Of a stretch of 64,000 nt of DNA, positions 57,569 through 64,000 are shown in pieces; positions within the stretch are counted from its first letter, which is position 1, and each line of letters starts with the position of its first letter. A program made the position numbers and the translations under genes. Below the pieces are notes generated by a model, which was not told the origin of the DNA, ran no database searches, and was given only the letters and a program-made list of their open reading frames with translations. This DNA comes from Stakelama marina (GTDB lineage Bacteria > Pseudomonadota > Alphaproteobacteria > Sphingomonadales > Sphingomonadaceae). The stretch is taken from positions 62,001-126,000 of the forward strand of contig NZ_JAGRQC010000004.1 in the NCBI RefSeq assembly GCF_018122655.1. Direction: 5' to 3'.

Positions 57569-57681
57569 TCGTTACTGGTTGGCGGCGATATTGGGGGCAT
57601 GGCGGTCCGTATCAACCATGCGGTTGCGCAAGGGCGCGGCTTCGGTCACCGTGGGCGCGAAATATCAGGGGAGAGGAAGCG

Positions 57682-58116
57682 ATGACGCAGCGACATGTCG
57701 ATCCCGAGCGCGAGGCGTTCGAAGCGTTCAAGCAACTGCCGCGCGATACGCCGATCGCGATGATAAACCTGATCCGTTATCGTGACCGGGCGGACTATCC
57801 GGCGGACCATGAATGTGCAGGGCAAGAGCTTTCGGGGGCGGATGCCTATCGAAACTATTCGCGCGCCAGCGGTCCGGTATTCGCGCGTGTCGGTGGCACG
57901 ATCGCGTGGTCGGGAAAGCCCGAGGTGATGCTGATTGGTCCGGCCGAGGAGATGTGGGATGCGGCCTTTGTCGCCCATTATCCGAGCGCTGCCGCATTCC
58001 TGGAAATGGTCACCGACGAGGAATATCGCCGTGCCGTCGTCCACCGCCAGGCGGCTGTCGAGACGTCGCGCCTGATCCGCTGCGCACCGCGCGATGGTGA
58101 AAAGGGGTTCGGCTGA
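57682..58116 (+). CDS. DUF1330 family protein
   Basis: A 144-residue protein with a ferredoxin-like dimeric alpha-beta barrel, as in DUF1330 (PIAMINLIRYRDRADYP, GADAYRNYSRASGPVF, MLIGPAEEMWDAAFVAHYPS, RRAVVHRQAAVETSRLI). The family's function is unknown. GAGAGGAAG precedes the ATG. Convergent with the Crp/Fnr gene, 2 bases apart. Confidence 0.88.
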   Translation: MTQRHVDPEREAFEAFKQLPRDTPIAMINLIRYRDRADYPADHECAGQELSGADAYRNYSRASGPVFARVGGTIAWSGKPEVMLIGPAEEMWDAAFVAHYPSAAAFLEMVTDEEYRRAVVHRQAAVETSRLIRCAPRDGEKGFG

Positions 58117-58118
58117 AC

Positions 58119-58826
58119 CTAGTCGAGATACAGATAGCTCGGATCGAAATCGGCGAACGCGCACAAGCCCTCGCGATCATGAACCCGCACATATTGCTCG
58201 CGGAAATCGGCCAGCTTGCGTTCGCGAAGCTCACGCAGCATCCGGTTGGTGTGAACCGGCGTCAGTCCGACCGCGTCGGCAAGGTCGATCTGGGTCATCG
58301 GTAGCGCAAAGCCGCCGGCATCCGCCCGTTCGATCCTTTCGAGCCGAAGTTGCAGTTCGCATAGCAGATGCGCGATGCGGACCGCCGCGCTGCGCGCGCC
58401 GACCGATACCAGCCATTCGCGGTTGATCGCGGCATCGACCAGTGTCGATTTCCAGAGCAGTTCGGTCAGGGTTGGCGATTTCGCGGTGATGTCGCGTATC
58501 GCCTCGTGCGGAAAGATCGCGATTTCGACATCGGTCGATGCCGCGACCGAATGTTCGAGATGCTTGAGCGGATAGCTGTGCAGATCGACGAAATCACCCG
58601 GCACATGAAAGGCGAGAATCTGCCGCCGCCCGTCCGAGGTGTCCTTGAAGCGGTGAATGAATCCGTCGAGCAGCAGCGTACATTGTTTCAGCGGCACGCC
58701 TTCGCGCACGATAATCTGCCGCGCGGACATCTTCAGCGTCCTGCCGACCGCGTTTTCGAGAATAGACCGATCGTCGGCTGTCAGCACCGGCGTGCGGTGC
58801 GTGCGCAAGAAATCCGTTGTGATCAT
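58119..58826 (-). CDS. Crp/Fnr-family transcriptional regulator
   Basis: A 235-residue regulator. The N-terminal cyclic-nucleotide-binding-like barrel reads QIIVREGVPLKQCTLLLDGF and ILAFHVPGDFVDLHSYPLKH. The C-terminal helix-turn-helix is MTQIDLADAVGLTPVHTNRM. The FNR-type N-terminal Cys cluster is missing, so it is not an iron-sulphur oxygen sensor; the ligand is unknown. GGGAG precedes the ATG. It is divergent from a small protein gene with a stress-type promoter. Confidence 0.92.
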   Translation of the reverse strand: MITTDFLRTHRTPVLTADDRSILENAVGRTLKMSARQIIVREGVPLKQCTLLLDGFIHRFKDTSDGRRQILAFHVPGDFVDLHSYPLKHLEHSVAASTDVEIAIFPHEAIRDITAKSPTLTELLWKSTLVDAAINREWLVSVGARSAAVRIAHLLCELQLRLERIERADAGGFALPMTQIDLADAVGLTPVHTNRMLRELRERKLADFREQYVRVHDREGLCAFADFDPSYLYLD

Positions 58827-58840
58827 GCTCCCGCCCCGAT

Positions 58841-58866
58841 GGAACGTTTCAATTAGCTTCCCCGTT
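58841..58866 (+). promoter_or_regulatory. EcfG-type general stress promoter
   Basis: GGAAC (58841-58845), a 17-base spacer and CGTT (58863-58866) match the alphaproteobacterial EcfG sigma-factor consensus GGAAC-N16/17-cGTT. The start codon of the small gene at 58893 follows 26 bases later. The motif reads on the + strand only, so it should serve that gene and not the Crp/Fnr gene. Confidence 0.6.
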
Positions 58867-58892
58867 TCAGTCTTCTACAGCCGGAGTTGGAT

Positions 58893-59096
58893 ATGTCCAC
58901 GCGAAAGCCGAGCGATAAGCCTCTAAACGCGCAGGCCGAAAAGGGCGAGGTGCTGGTCGACGGGCCGGACGGCGCGGCGAACTCGTTCACCCCCGACGCC
59001 GCTTCGACATCGGCCGGTCGTATCGCCAGGGCGGCGGGCAAGGCTGCGGACCAGCGCGACGAGGACGATAAAAGGCGCGACCGCGAGTCCGACTGA
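58893..59096 (+). CDS. Small hydrophilic protein with stress-type promoter
   Basis: A 67-residue, strongly charged protein (Lys-, Asp- and Arg-rich C-terminus QRDEDDKRRDRESD, Ser/Ala-rich middle) with no hydrophobic segment. It is probably soluble and largely disordered. CGGAG lies before the ATG. The EcfG-type promoter upstream suggests induction in the general stress response. No family is recognised. Confidence 0.6.
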   Translation: MSTRKPSDKPLNAQAEKGEVLVDGPDGAANSFTPDAASTSAGRIARAAGKAADQRDEDDKRRDRESD

Positions 59097-59281
59097 GCTG
59101 GTCGCTCACTTCCAACTTTCGCTCATCTTCCAAGCCGTATCTTGCGTTTCGGCGGCTGCCGAAGAGCTGGCGGCGTTATGCCCGGGTGGGAAATGTTCGC
59201 AGCGATCTGCCGGGTATGGGCCAAATCCCCTTTCCTACAACGAACCAATATGGTTATAGCGCGAATCATGGGGAGGGCGCT

Positions 59282-59821
59282 ATGGCTGTGGACAGGCTGA
59301 TCGACGACGTAATCGAACGAGAGGGCGGTTTCGTAGATGACGCCAGCGATGCGGGTGGCCGGACGCGCTGGGGGATCAGCGAAGCGGTTGCGCGTGCCGA
59401 GGGTTATTCGGGCGATATGCGGCGTCTGCCGCGCGCGACGGCAGTCGAAATCTACCGTCGTCGCTATTGGGAGGCACCGCACCTGGATGCCGTCGCGGCG
59501 CATGCGCCCCGGCTGGCCGAGGAGCTGTTCGATACCGGGGTGAATATGGGGCCGGCAGTGGCGGTGAGCTTCGTGCAACGCGCGCTCAACGCGCTCAATC
59601 GCGGTGCGCGCGATTATGCCGATATCGCGGTCGATGGCCGGGTGGGACCGAACACGCTCGCCGCGCTCGACGAGTTTCTGGCCACGCGCGGAAGCTGTGG
59701 CGAGCAGGTGCTGGTCAAGGCGGTCGATGCGCTTCAAGGCGCCCGCTATCTGCGCCTGGCCGAACGACGTCCGGCCAACGAAGCGTTCCTATATGGCTGG
59801 CTTGCGAACCGTATTGGATAG
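59282..59821 (+). CDS. GH108 N-acetylmuramidase (endolysin-like)
   Basis: A 179-residue muramidase with the family's catalytic EREGGFVDDASDAGGRTRWG (Glu in EGG) at the N-terminus and the PG-binding-like C-terminal region VDGRVGPNTLAALDEF. It has no signal peptide, so it needs a holin to reach the cell wall. GGGGAGGG precedes the ATG. The holin gene follows at once. Gene-transfer agents and phages use GH108 enzymes for lysis. Confidence 0.93.
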   Translation: MAVDRLIDDVIEREGGFVDDASDAGGRTRWGISEAVARAEGYSGDMRRLPRATAVEIYRRRYWEAPHLDAVAAHAPRLAEELFDTGVNMGPAVAVSFVQRALNALNRGARDYADIAVDGRVGPNTLAALDEFLATRGSCGEQVLVKAVDALQGARYLRLAERRPANEAFLYGWLANRIG

Positions 59822-59845
59822 ATGATGGCTTCAAGGGGTGGAGAC

Positions 59846-60259
59846 ATGGGATTGCTGGGCGATATCATCGGGCCGATCGCGGGACTGATCGACAAAATCA
59901 TCCCCGATCCGAAAGCGCGCGACGCGGCAAAGCTCGAGCTGCTGAAGCTGCAGGGCGGGCAGGAGATGGAGGCGCTGAAGACGCAGATGTCGGCGATCGT
60001 CGCCGAGGCGAATTCGGCCGATCCGTGGACCAGCCGCGCACGGCCGAGCTTTCTCTACGTCATGTACGCGCTGCTCCTCTGGGCGATCCCGATGGGGCTT
60101 ATCGCCGCGGTTCAGCCCGACACGGCGCAGGCGATCGCGCACGGCATGAACGCCTATCTGGCGGGTATTCCCGAGCCGCTCTACGCGCTCTTCGGCACCG
60201 GCTATCTGGGCTATACCGCCGCGCGGCAATGGGGGAAGGTCAAGGGCGTCGAGAAATAG
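59846..60259 (+). CDS. Three-TM holin, gene-transfer-agent type
   Basis: A 137-residue membrane protein resembling the 3-TM holin family described for gene-transfer-agent release. An amphipathic N-terminus ([20 protein letters not shown]) and charged helix precede the signature [20 protein letters not shown], then two further hydrophobic stretches ([24 protein letters not shown]). The ATG with GGTGGAG is preferred; in-frame ATGs at 59822 and 59825 directly follow the endolysin stop. Together the two genes form a lysis cassette. Confidence 0.85.
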   Translation: MGLLGDIIGPIAGLIDKIIPDPKARDAAKLELLKLQGGQEMEALKTQMSAIVAEANSADPWTSRARPSFLYVMYALLLWAIPMGLIAAVQPDTAQAIAHGMNAYLAGIPEPLYALFGTGYLGYTAARQWGKVKGVEK

Positions 60260-60320
60260 CGCACGCCGGAGATCGGGTGCGGGGGTTTCATCCCCCCGCG
60301 CCACCGCCCATATGGCGGGG

Positions 60321-60872
60321 ATGAGCAAGACGACATCGTGGCACGGCACGACCATTCTTTCCGTGCGCACCGGGGGCAAAGTGGTGATCGCCGGCGACGG
60401 CCAGGTCACCGCCGGCCAGACCATCATGAAGCCCAATGCCAGGAAGGTTCGCCCGCTGGGCGACGGCGACGTGATCGCCGGGTTCGCGGGTGCCACCGCC
60501 GACGCCTTCACGCTGTTCGAGCGGCTGGAGGGCAAGCTGGAGCGGCATCAGGGCCAGTTACTGCGCGCCGCCGTAGAACTCGCCAAGGACTGGCGCACCG
60601 ACAAATACCTGCGCAATCTTGAGGCGATGCTGATCGTCGCCGACAAGAACATCACGCTGGTCGTGACGGGCAATGGCGACGTGCTGGAACCCGAAGGCGG
60701 GATTGCGGCGATTGGTTCCGGCGGCAACTATGCGCTCGCCGCCGCGCGCGCGCTGGTCGAATATGAAAACGATGCCGAGACGCTGTGCCGGAAGGCGATG
60801 AAGATCGCCGCCGATGTGTGCGTCTATACCAACGACCAGCTGACGGTGGAGATGCTCGACAGCGAGGACTGA
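60321..60872 (+). CDS. hslV: ATP-dependent protease peptidase subunit HslV
   Basis: A 183-residue threonine protease. A short propeptide (SKTTSWHG) precedes the catalytic Thr in [20 protein letters not shown]; the conserved GAIGSGG-like loop is [18 protein letters not shown]. The ATG with GGCGGGG upstream is used, not the ATG 9 bases earlier. It is separated from hslU by five genes and lies on the opposite strand. Confidence 0.96.
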   Translation: MSKTTSWHGTTILSVRTGGKVVIAGDGQVTAGQTIMKPNARKVRPLGDGDVIAGFAGATADAFTLFERLEGKLERHQGQLLRAAVELAKDWRTDKYLRNLEAMLIVADKNITLVVTGNGDVLEPEGGIAAIGSGGNYALAAARALVEYENDAETLCRKAMKIAADVCVYTNDQLTVEMLDSED

Positions 60873-60882
60873 TCGCGTGACG

Positions 60883-60917
60883 CCCGGGGCGGCGCGGCGA
60901 ACCGCGGCCGCCCCGGG
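60883..60917. terminator. Strong hairpin between convergent hslV and TonB-like genes
   Basis: CCCGGGGCGGCGCGG (60883-60897) pairs with CCGCGGCCGCCCCGGG (60902-60917) with one bulged base and a CGAA loop. The stem is very GC-rich and lacks a T-run. Its position 10 bases after hslV and 12 bases from the end of the convergent gene suits a two-way terminator. Confidence 0.6.
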
Positions 60918-60929
60918 AACCAGCCCCCA

Positions 60930-61460
60930 TCAGCCGGCCGGGACCAGACCGACCATCGCTGTCACCTGCTCGCCCGACCGCGCTGCACGCGAAGCCCAGT
61001 CGCGATTGGCGCGGTCGCCATCGCGTTGTAGCTTGCGCAACTGCCGGTCCCGGCCTTCCTCGCTGTTCGCGAACAGGATTACCGCAGAAAAGCGCTGTTG
61101 CGGCGTCGCCCCGCGCGGCAGCGGATGTAGCGTGCGGATACGCTCGACCGCTCGGACTGCCGCCCGATCGAGCGCGGCATTTTTCGACGACCGGGCAATC
61201 ACGGCATTTGCCGGCCGCCCGTCCTCGCTGCACAGAAAGTGGACGGTGACGATGCCCTGGTCGGGTTCGCGGCCGAACAGCGTTCGGGGATAGTATAGAT
61301 GCCGTTCGAGTTCGCGCGACGTGGCAGCGGCCCATTGCGTTACCTCGGGTTGCGCCGTCACGACCATCTGGGAGCTATCCTGTCCGCTCGCCATGCCGAC
61401 CGGAAGCACGCAAGCAAAGCCCGCCGCGAGCGCGGCGCTCTTGAGCATATTCATCGCCAT
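60930..61460 (-). CDS. Exported TonB C-terminal-like protein
   Basis: A 176-residue protein with a signal peptide (LKSAALAAGFACVLPVGMASG). The mature part resembles the TonB C-terminal/energy-transducer fold (YYPRTLFGREPDQGIVTVHF, then SEDGRPANAVIARSSKNAAL and AAVRAVERIRTLHPLPRG). It lacks the N-terminal membrane anchor and Pro-rich linker of a true TonB, so it is not expected to power receptors alone. AAAGGA precedes the ATG. An ExbD-like gene lies about 380 bases away on the other strand. Confidence 0.82.
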   Translation of the reverse strand: MAMNMLKSAALAAGFACVLPVGMASGQDSSQMVVTAQPEVTQWAAATSRELERHLYYPRTLFGREPDQGIVTVHFLCSEDGRPANAVIARSSKNAALDRAAVRAVERIRTLHPLPRGATPQQRFSAVILFANSEEGRDRQLRKLQRDGDRANRDWASRAARSGEQVTAMVGLVPAG

Positions 61461-61839
61461 TTCCTTTTCGAGAGCAAATGAACGGCGCAGGACTCCGCGA
61501 TTCCTTTTCAGGGTAGTCTCGCGTCGCTGTTCATGGTGAGGGATCGACTGTCCCGAACCCTCACCCGCGATAATAGGCCCGGCGGCCATGCGGCCCCAAA
61601 GCGAAGGTGCGAAGCGAGCGAATATTGCGCCGTGTCGTGCCAAAGCGGCTCTTCAATGTCGGATCGGTACAATGCCACCGGGCCTGCCGCTATCGACTCG
61701 CGTCGTGGTAGTCGCGAGGTGGGAAGGGCCAGTTATTCTGGGTGCGGAAGCGCAGGTCGCATGCGTCCGTGCGCGGCCCATACTTGCCAGCGATGCGCAT
61801 TTGTGATGGTATCACATCACCATAGCGAGGAGAGTGCCA
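61461..61839. other. Gene-free region between TonB-like and ExbD-like genes
   Basis: No convincing gene is present in these 379 bases. An inverted repeat of 8 bases (GGTGAGGG at 61535-61542, CCCTCACC at 61558-61565) lies about 75 bases from the TonB-like start. A palindrome at 61802-61816 lies near the ExbD-like gene. The middle shows scattered short frames with no codon-like pattern. Confidence 0.6.
61802..61816. promoter_or_regulatory. Palindrome upstream of the ExbD-like gene
   Basis: TGTGAT-GGT-ATCACA is a perfect 6-base inverted repeat ending 23 bases before the ATG at 61840. It has the size and symmetry of an operator; the regulator is not known. Confidence 0.4.
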
Positions 61840-62253
61840 ATGCGCCGTTTCGCCACCACCGCTCCGGCGGCCGATCTGCAACCGATCCAAGGCATCAACA
61901 CCACGCCGCTGATCGACGTCATGCTGGTCCTGCTCGTGATGTTCATCCTCGCCGTCCCCGCCGCGATGCACGAGGTGCCGGTCAACCTGCCGCAGCCCGC
62001 CCCGGCGAGCGACCCGGTCCGCCATCTGCTCGCCATCGACCGCGGCGGCGCGATGAGGCTCGACGGCGCCGCGCTCAGCGATGCCGCGCTGGCGACGCGG
62101 TTGCCGGCGATCGCGGACGACCCACAGGCGCTGCTGGTGCTGAAGACCGATCCGGAGGCGCGCTACGAACGCTTCGATCAGGTGCTGGCGGGCATCAAGC
62201 GCGCCGGCATCACCCGGCTGGGCTTCGAAGGCAATCGCGATCTGGCCTGGTAA
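61840..62253 (+). CDS. ExbD/TolR-family protein
   Basis: A 137-residue biopolymer-transport protein with a single N-terminal membrane helix (LIDVMLVLLVMFILAVPAA), carrying the conserved Asp of TTPLIDVML that takes part in proton use. The periplasmic domain follows (HLLAIDRGGAMRLDGAALSD). No exbB or tolQ partner is next to it. GAGGAGAG precedes the ATG. It stands alone, apart from the TonB-like gene on the other side of a 379-base gap. Confidence 0.92.
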   Translation: MRRFATTAPAADLQPIQGINTTPLIDVMLVLLVMFILAVPAAMHEVPVNLPQPAPASDPVRHLLAIDRGGAMRLDGAALSDAALATRLPAIADDPQALLVLKTDPEARYERFDQVLAGIKRAGITRLGFEGNRDLAW

Positions 62254-62256
62254 GCC

Positions 62257-62443
62257 CGTCGCCCCTGCGCAGGCTGGGGCCCATGTCTGTAGCCGTGTAG
62301 CAGGCGGTTGGCGGTTCGAAGTGCCCGTTCCGATCCCGCCGATCCGTGCCGCTGCGATGCGCATTGCCCCGAGCGGGGGCGATCGCCGCACCCGCCCTGG
62401 CTGCCCGCACCAGCGATAGGCCCCTGCCTGCGCAGGGGCGACG
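62257..62443. repeat. Inverted pair of CGTCG-type repeats next to a GIY-YIG gene
   Basis: The left unit (62257-62283) begins CGTCGCCCCTGCGCAGG and the right unit (62414-62443) is CGATAGGCCCC to GGGGCGACG in inverse. Each folds on itself. They belong to the family at 27911-28003 and 31012-31035. The right unit stops 7 bases from the end of the GIY-YIG gene. Confidence 0.8.
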
Positions 62444-62450
62444 CGATGGG

Positions 62451-62744
62451 TCAGGCGTTGAGGTCGTCCCACAGGTTGCGCCAGTCGGGATTCTGACGGC
62501 CGATCAGGTTGAGCTTCCAGCCGCGTTTCCAGCGCTTGAGCGCCCTTTCGCGGGCGATGGCTTCCGCGATCGTCGGATGCGGCTCGAGATGGACGAGGCG
62601 GGTGGGGCCGTGCTCGCGGCAGAAGGCGGGGCCGGTGCCGCTGCGATGCTGATGGATGCGCGCGGCCGGATCGGCGGTGACGCCGATATACAGCGTCCCG
62701 CTCGGCCCGTTCGTCATGATGTACACGAACCCGCCCCGATCCAC
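62451..62744 (-). CDS. GIY-YIG nuclease-like small protein
   Basis: A 97-residue UPF0213-type protein. The nuclease core is FVYIMTNGPSGTLYIGVTAD, with the Arg of ARIHQHRSG and the Glu of TIAEAIARERALKRWKR. GTG is the likely start, with GAGGGG upstream; no in-frame ATG precedes it. Its cellular role is unknown. It ends against a palindromic repeat. Confidence 0.9.
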   Translation of the reverse strand: MDRGGFVYIMTNGPSGTLYIGVTADPAARIHQHRSGTGPAFCREHGPTRLVHLEPHPTIAEAIARERALKRWKRGWKLNLIGRQNPDWRNLWDDLNA

Positions 62745-62818
62745 CGGCCATCCCCCTCGACCGCACAGCCTAAGCTTGCGCCCTCTAGCGGCTGGTTTGC
62801 CGGAAGATCAGATCGTGT

Positions 62819-62843
62819 CCGAACGTTTTTTGTAAACGCTCGG
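62819..62843 (-). terminator. Possible terminator of nrdB
   Basis: On the - strand CCGAGCGTT-TACAAAA-AACGTTCGG pairs over 9 bases with one G-T pair, beginning 5 bases after the nrdB stop. There is no T-run afterwards, so a weak or attenuating terminator is more likely than a strong one. Confidence 0.45.
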
Positions 62844-62848
62844 TCGCC

Positions 62849-63901
62849 TCACTCCGCCGCGACCCCGTCTTCCGAGAACATGTCCGCGCCGCTGTCTTCC
62901 TCGGCTTCGGGCTTGTCGGCCTTGGCCTTTTGGCGCTTTTCGAAGCTGTCCCAGACCTCGTTCCAGTTGCCCTTCGTCGCGGCCTTCGAATATTCGGTCG
63001 CGCGGGTTTCGAAGAAGTTGGCGTGCTCGACGCCGTTGAGGAGCGGCGCGAGCCAGGGCAGGGGGTGCTCGTCGATCAGGTAGATCGGCTTGAGGCCGAG
63101 CTGGCCCAGCCGCCAGTCGGCGATGTAGCGGATATATTTCTTGATCTCCTTGGGCGTCATGCCCGGCACGGGGCCCATTTCGAAGGCGAGATCGATGAAC
63201 GCATCCTCCAGCCGAACGGTCGTCTGGCAGGTGTCGATAATCTCGTCTTTGACCGATTTGGTCAGGCAGTCGCGTTCGGCGCAGAAGGCGTGGAACAGCT
63301 TGATGATGCCTTCGCAGTGCAGGCTTTCGTCGCGCACCGACCAGCTGACGATCTGGCCCATGCCCTTCATCTTGTTGAAGCGCGGGAAGTTCATCAGCAT
63401 CGCGAAGCTGGCGAAGAGCTGAAGCCCCTCGGTAAAGCCGCCGAACATCGCCAGCGTCTTGGCGATGTCCTCGTCCGAATCGACGCCAAAGCGCTGCAGA
63501 TAGTCGTGCTTATCCTTCATCTCGGCATATTCGAGGAAGGCGCCATATTCGCTTTCGGGCATGCCGATCGTGTCGAGCAGGTGCGAGTATGCGGCGATGT
63601 GCACCGTTTCCATGTTGGAAAAGGCGGTGAGCATCATCTTGATCTCGGTCGGCTTGAACACGCGGCCATATTTGTCGTGGTAGCAGTCCTGCACCTCGAC
63701 ATCGGCCTGCGTGAAGAAGCGGAAGATCTGGGTAAGCAGGTTGCGCTCGTGGTTGGTGAGCTTCTGCGCCCAGTCGCGGCAATCCTCGCCCAGCGGCACT
63801 TCCTCGGGCATCCAGTGGATCTGCTGCTGGCGCTTCCAGAAGTCATAGGCCCAGGGATATTCGAAGGGCTTGTACTGCTTGCGGGCTTCGAGAAGGGACA
63901 T
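62849..63901 (-). CDS. nrdB: Ribonucleoside-diphosphate reductase, beta subunit
   Basis: A 350-residue class Ia R2 subunit carrying the di-iron centre and tyrosyl radical for dNTP synthesis. Metal ligands lie in AFSNMETVHIAAYSHLLD (Glu and His; the radical Tyr follows) and in SVRDESLHCEGIIKL (Glu and His). The C-terminal tail is acidic (EAEEDSGADMFSEDGVAAE), as used to dock R1. CCGGAG precedes the ATG. nrdA is not in the window and would be expected upstream. Confidence 0.97.
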   Translation of the reverse strand: MSLLEARKQYKPFEYPWAYDFWKRQQQIHWMPEEVPLGEDCRDWAQKLTNHERNLLTQIFRFFTQADVEVQDCYHDKYGRVFKPTEIKMMLTAFSNMETVHIAAYSHLLDTIGMPESEYGAFLEYAEMKDKHDYLQRFGVDSDEDIAKTLAMFGGFTEGLQLFASFAMLMNFPRFNKMKGMGQIVSWSVRDESLHCEGIIKLFHAFCAERDCLTKSVKDEIIDTCQTTVRLEDAFIDLAFEMGPVPGMTPKEIKKYIRYIADWRLGQLGLKPIYLIDEHPLPWLAPLLNGVEHANFFETRATEYSKAATKGNWNEVWDSFEKRQKAKADKPEAEEDSGADMFSEDGVAAE

Positions 63902-64000
63902 GGGACTACTCCGGTTTGGAAACTGAAAAGGATTTGGGGTGTGCGGGACGGTGCGTCACGGCGCACCTCCCGCCGCGATCTCGCCGTTCCACTGCCACAT

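Noticed and set aside
57550..57574. EcfG promoter near hslU (GGAAC followed by CGTT)
   Set aside because: The spacer is 14 bases, short of the 16-17 required, and the bases are part of a palindrome.
63956..64000. A 15-codon open frame on the - strand at the window edge ending in TGA
   Set aside because: It may be the end of a gene upstream of nrdB, but 14 residues beginning with MWQW are too few to identify, and the match to ATG at the edge may be chance.

Overview
The window is a high-GC chromosomal segment of an alphaproteobacterium, most likely a sphingomonad (Sphingomonadales). The protein sequences, the F1 order atpH-atpA-atpG-atpD-atpC with no F0 genes beside it, the hrcA-grpE locus divergent from rph-rdgB, a PhaR-type regulator and several intergenic palindrome families all fit that reading. 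Almost everything is coding and most genes are housekeeping. I see no rRNA or tRNA gene, no CRISPR array, no insertion sequence and no prophage structural genes. Layout, 1-16 kb: the 3' end of metH, a small lipoprotein, a YraQ-type permease, an MHS-type MFS transporter, alr, a flavin monooxygenase divergent from its TetR regulator across a 32-bp perfect palindrome, a polyhydroxyalkanoate group (thiolase, short PHA-synthase-like hydrolase, PhaR), an exported methyltransferase, and an orphan CpaF ATPase between two exported retropepsin-like proteins. 16-31 kb: the F1 ATP synthase operon, which carries a translationally coupled lipoprotein gene between atpG and atpD and palindromic repeats in two gaps, then ada, an exported serine protease, priA, a transaldolase-like aldolase, xerC, a DedA protein, gshB, yraN. 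31-48 kb: rsmI head-to-head with a PBP-activator lipoprotein, hemW, a CAP-domain lipoprotein, rdgB, rph, a 274-bp element of nested inverted repeats, hrcA, grpE, glnD, a cation/proton antiporter, a VOC protein, a GH16 glucanase coupled to infC, thrS. 47-64 kb: an atypical TrmH-family methyltransferase, a peptidoglycan-recycling pair (LdcA and a Mur ligase), a membrane protein/Xre/small protein/hydrolase operon whose hydrolase is frameshifted, gloA-gloB, paired cysteine-containing lipoproteins, hslU, a Crp/Fnr regulator divergent from a small protein with an EcfG-type stress promoter, a GH108 endolysin plus 3-TM holin resembling a gene-transfer-agent lysis cassette, hslV, TonB-like and ExbD-like proteins, a GIY-YIG nuclease and nrdB. 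How the genes fit together: energy metabolism (atp operon), protein quality control (hrcA-grpE, and hslU/hslV, which are split to opposite strands), nitrogen signalling (glnD), glutathione synthesis and methylglyoxal detoxification (gshB, gloA, gloB), translation (infC, thrS, rsmI) and envelope maintenance dominate. The features most worth follow-up are the cloverleaf-like element at 36285-36558, the lipoprotein in the atp operon, the detached endolysin/holin pair, the predicted AUA start of infC, the single-base frameshift at about 52410, and three head-to-head gene pairs whose start codons lie within 0-13 bases of each other.
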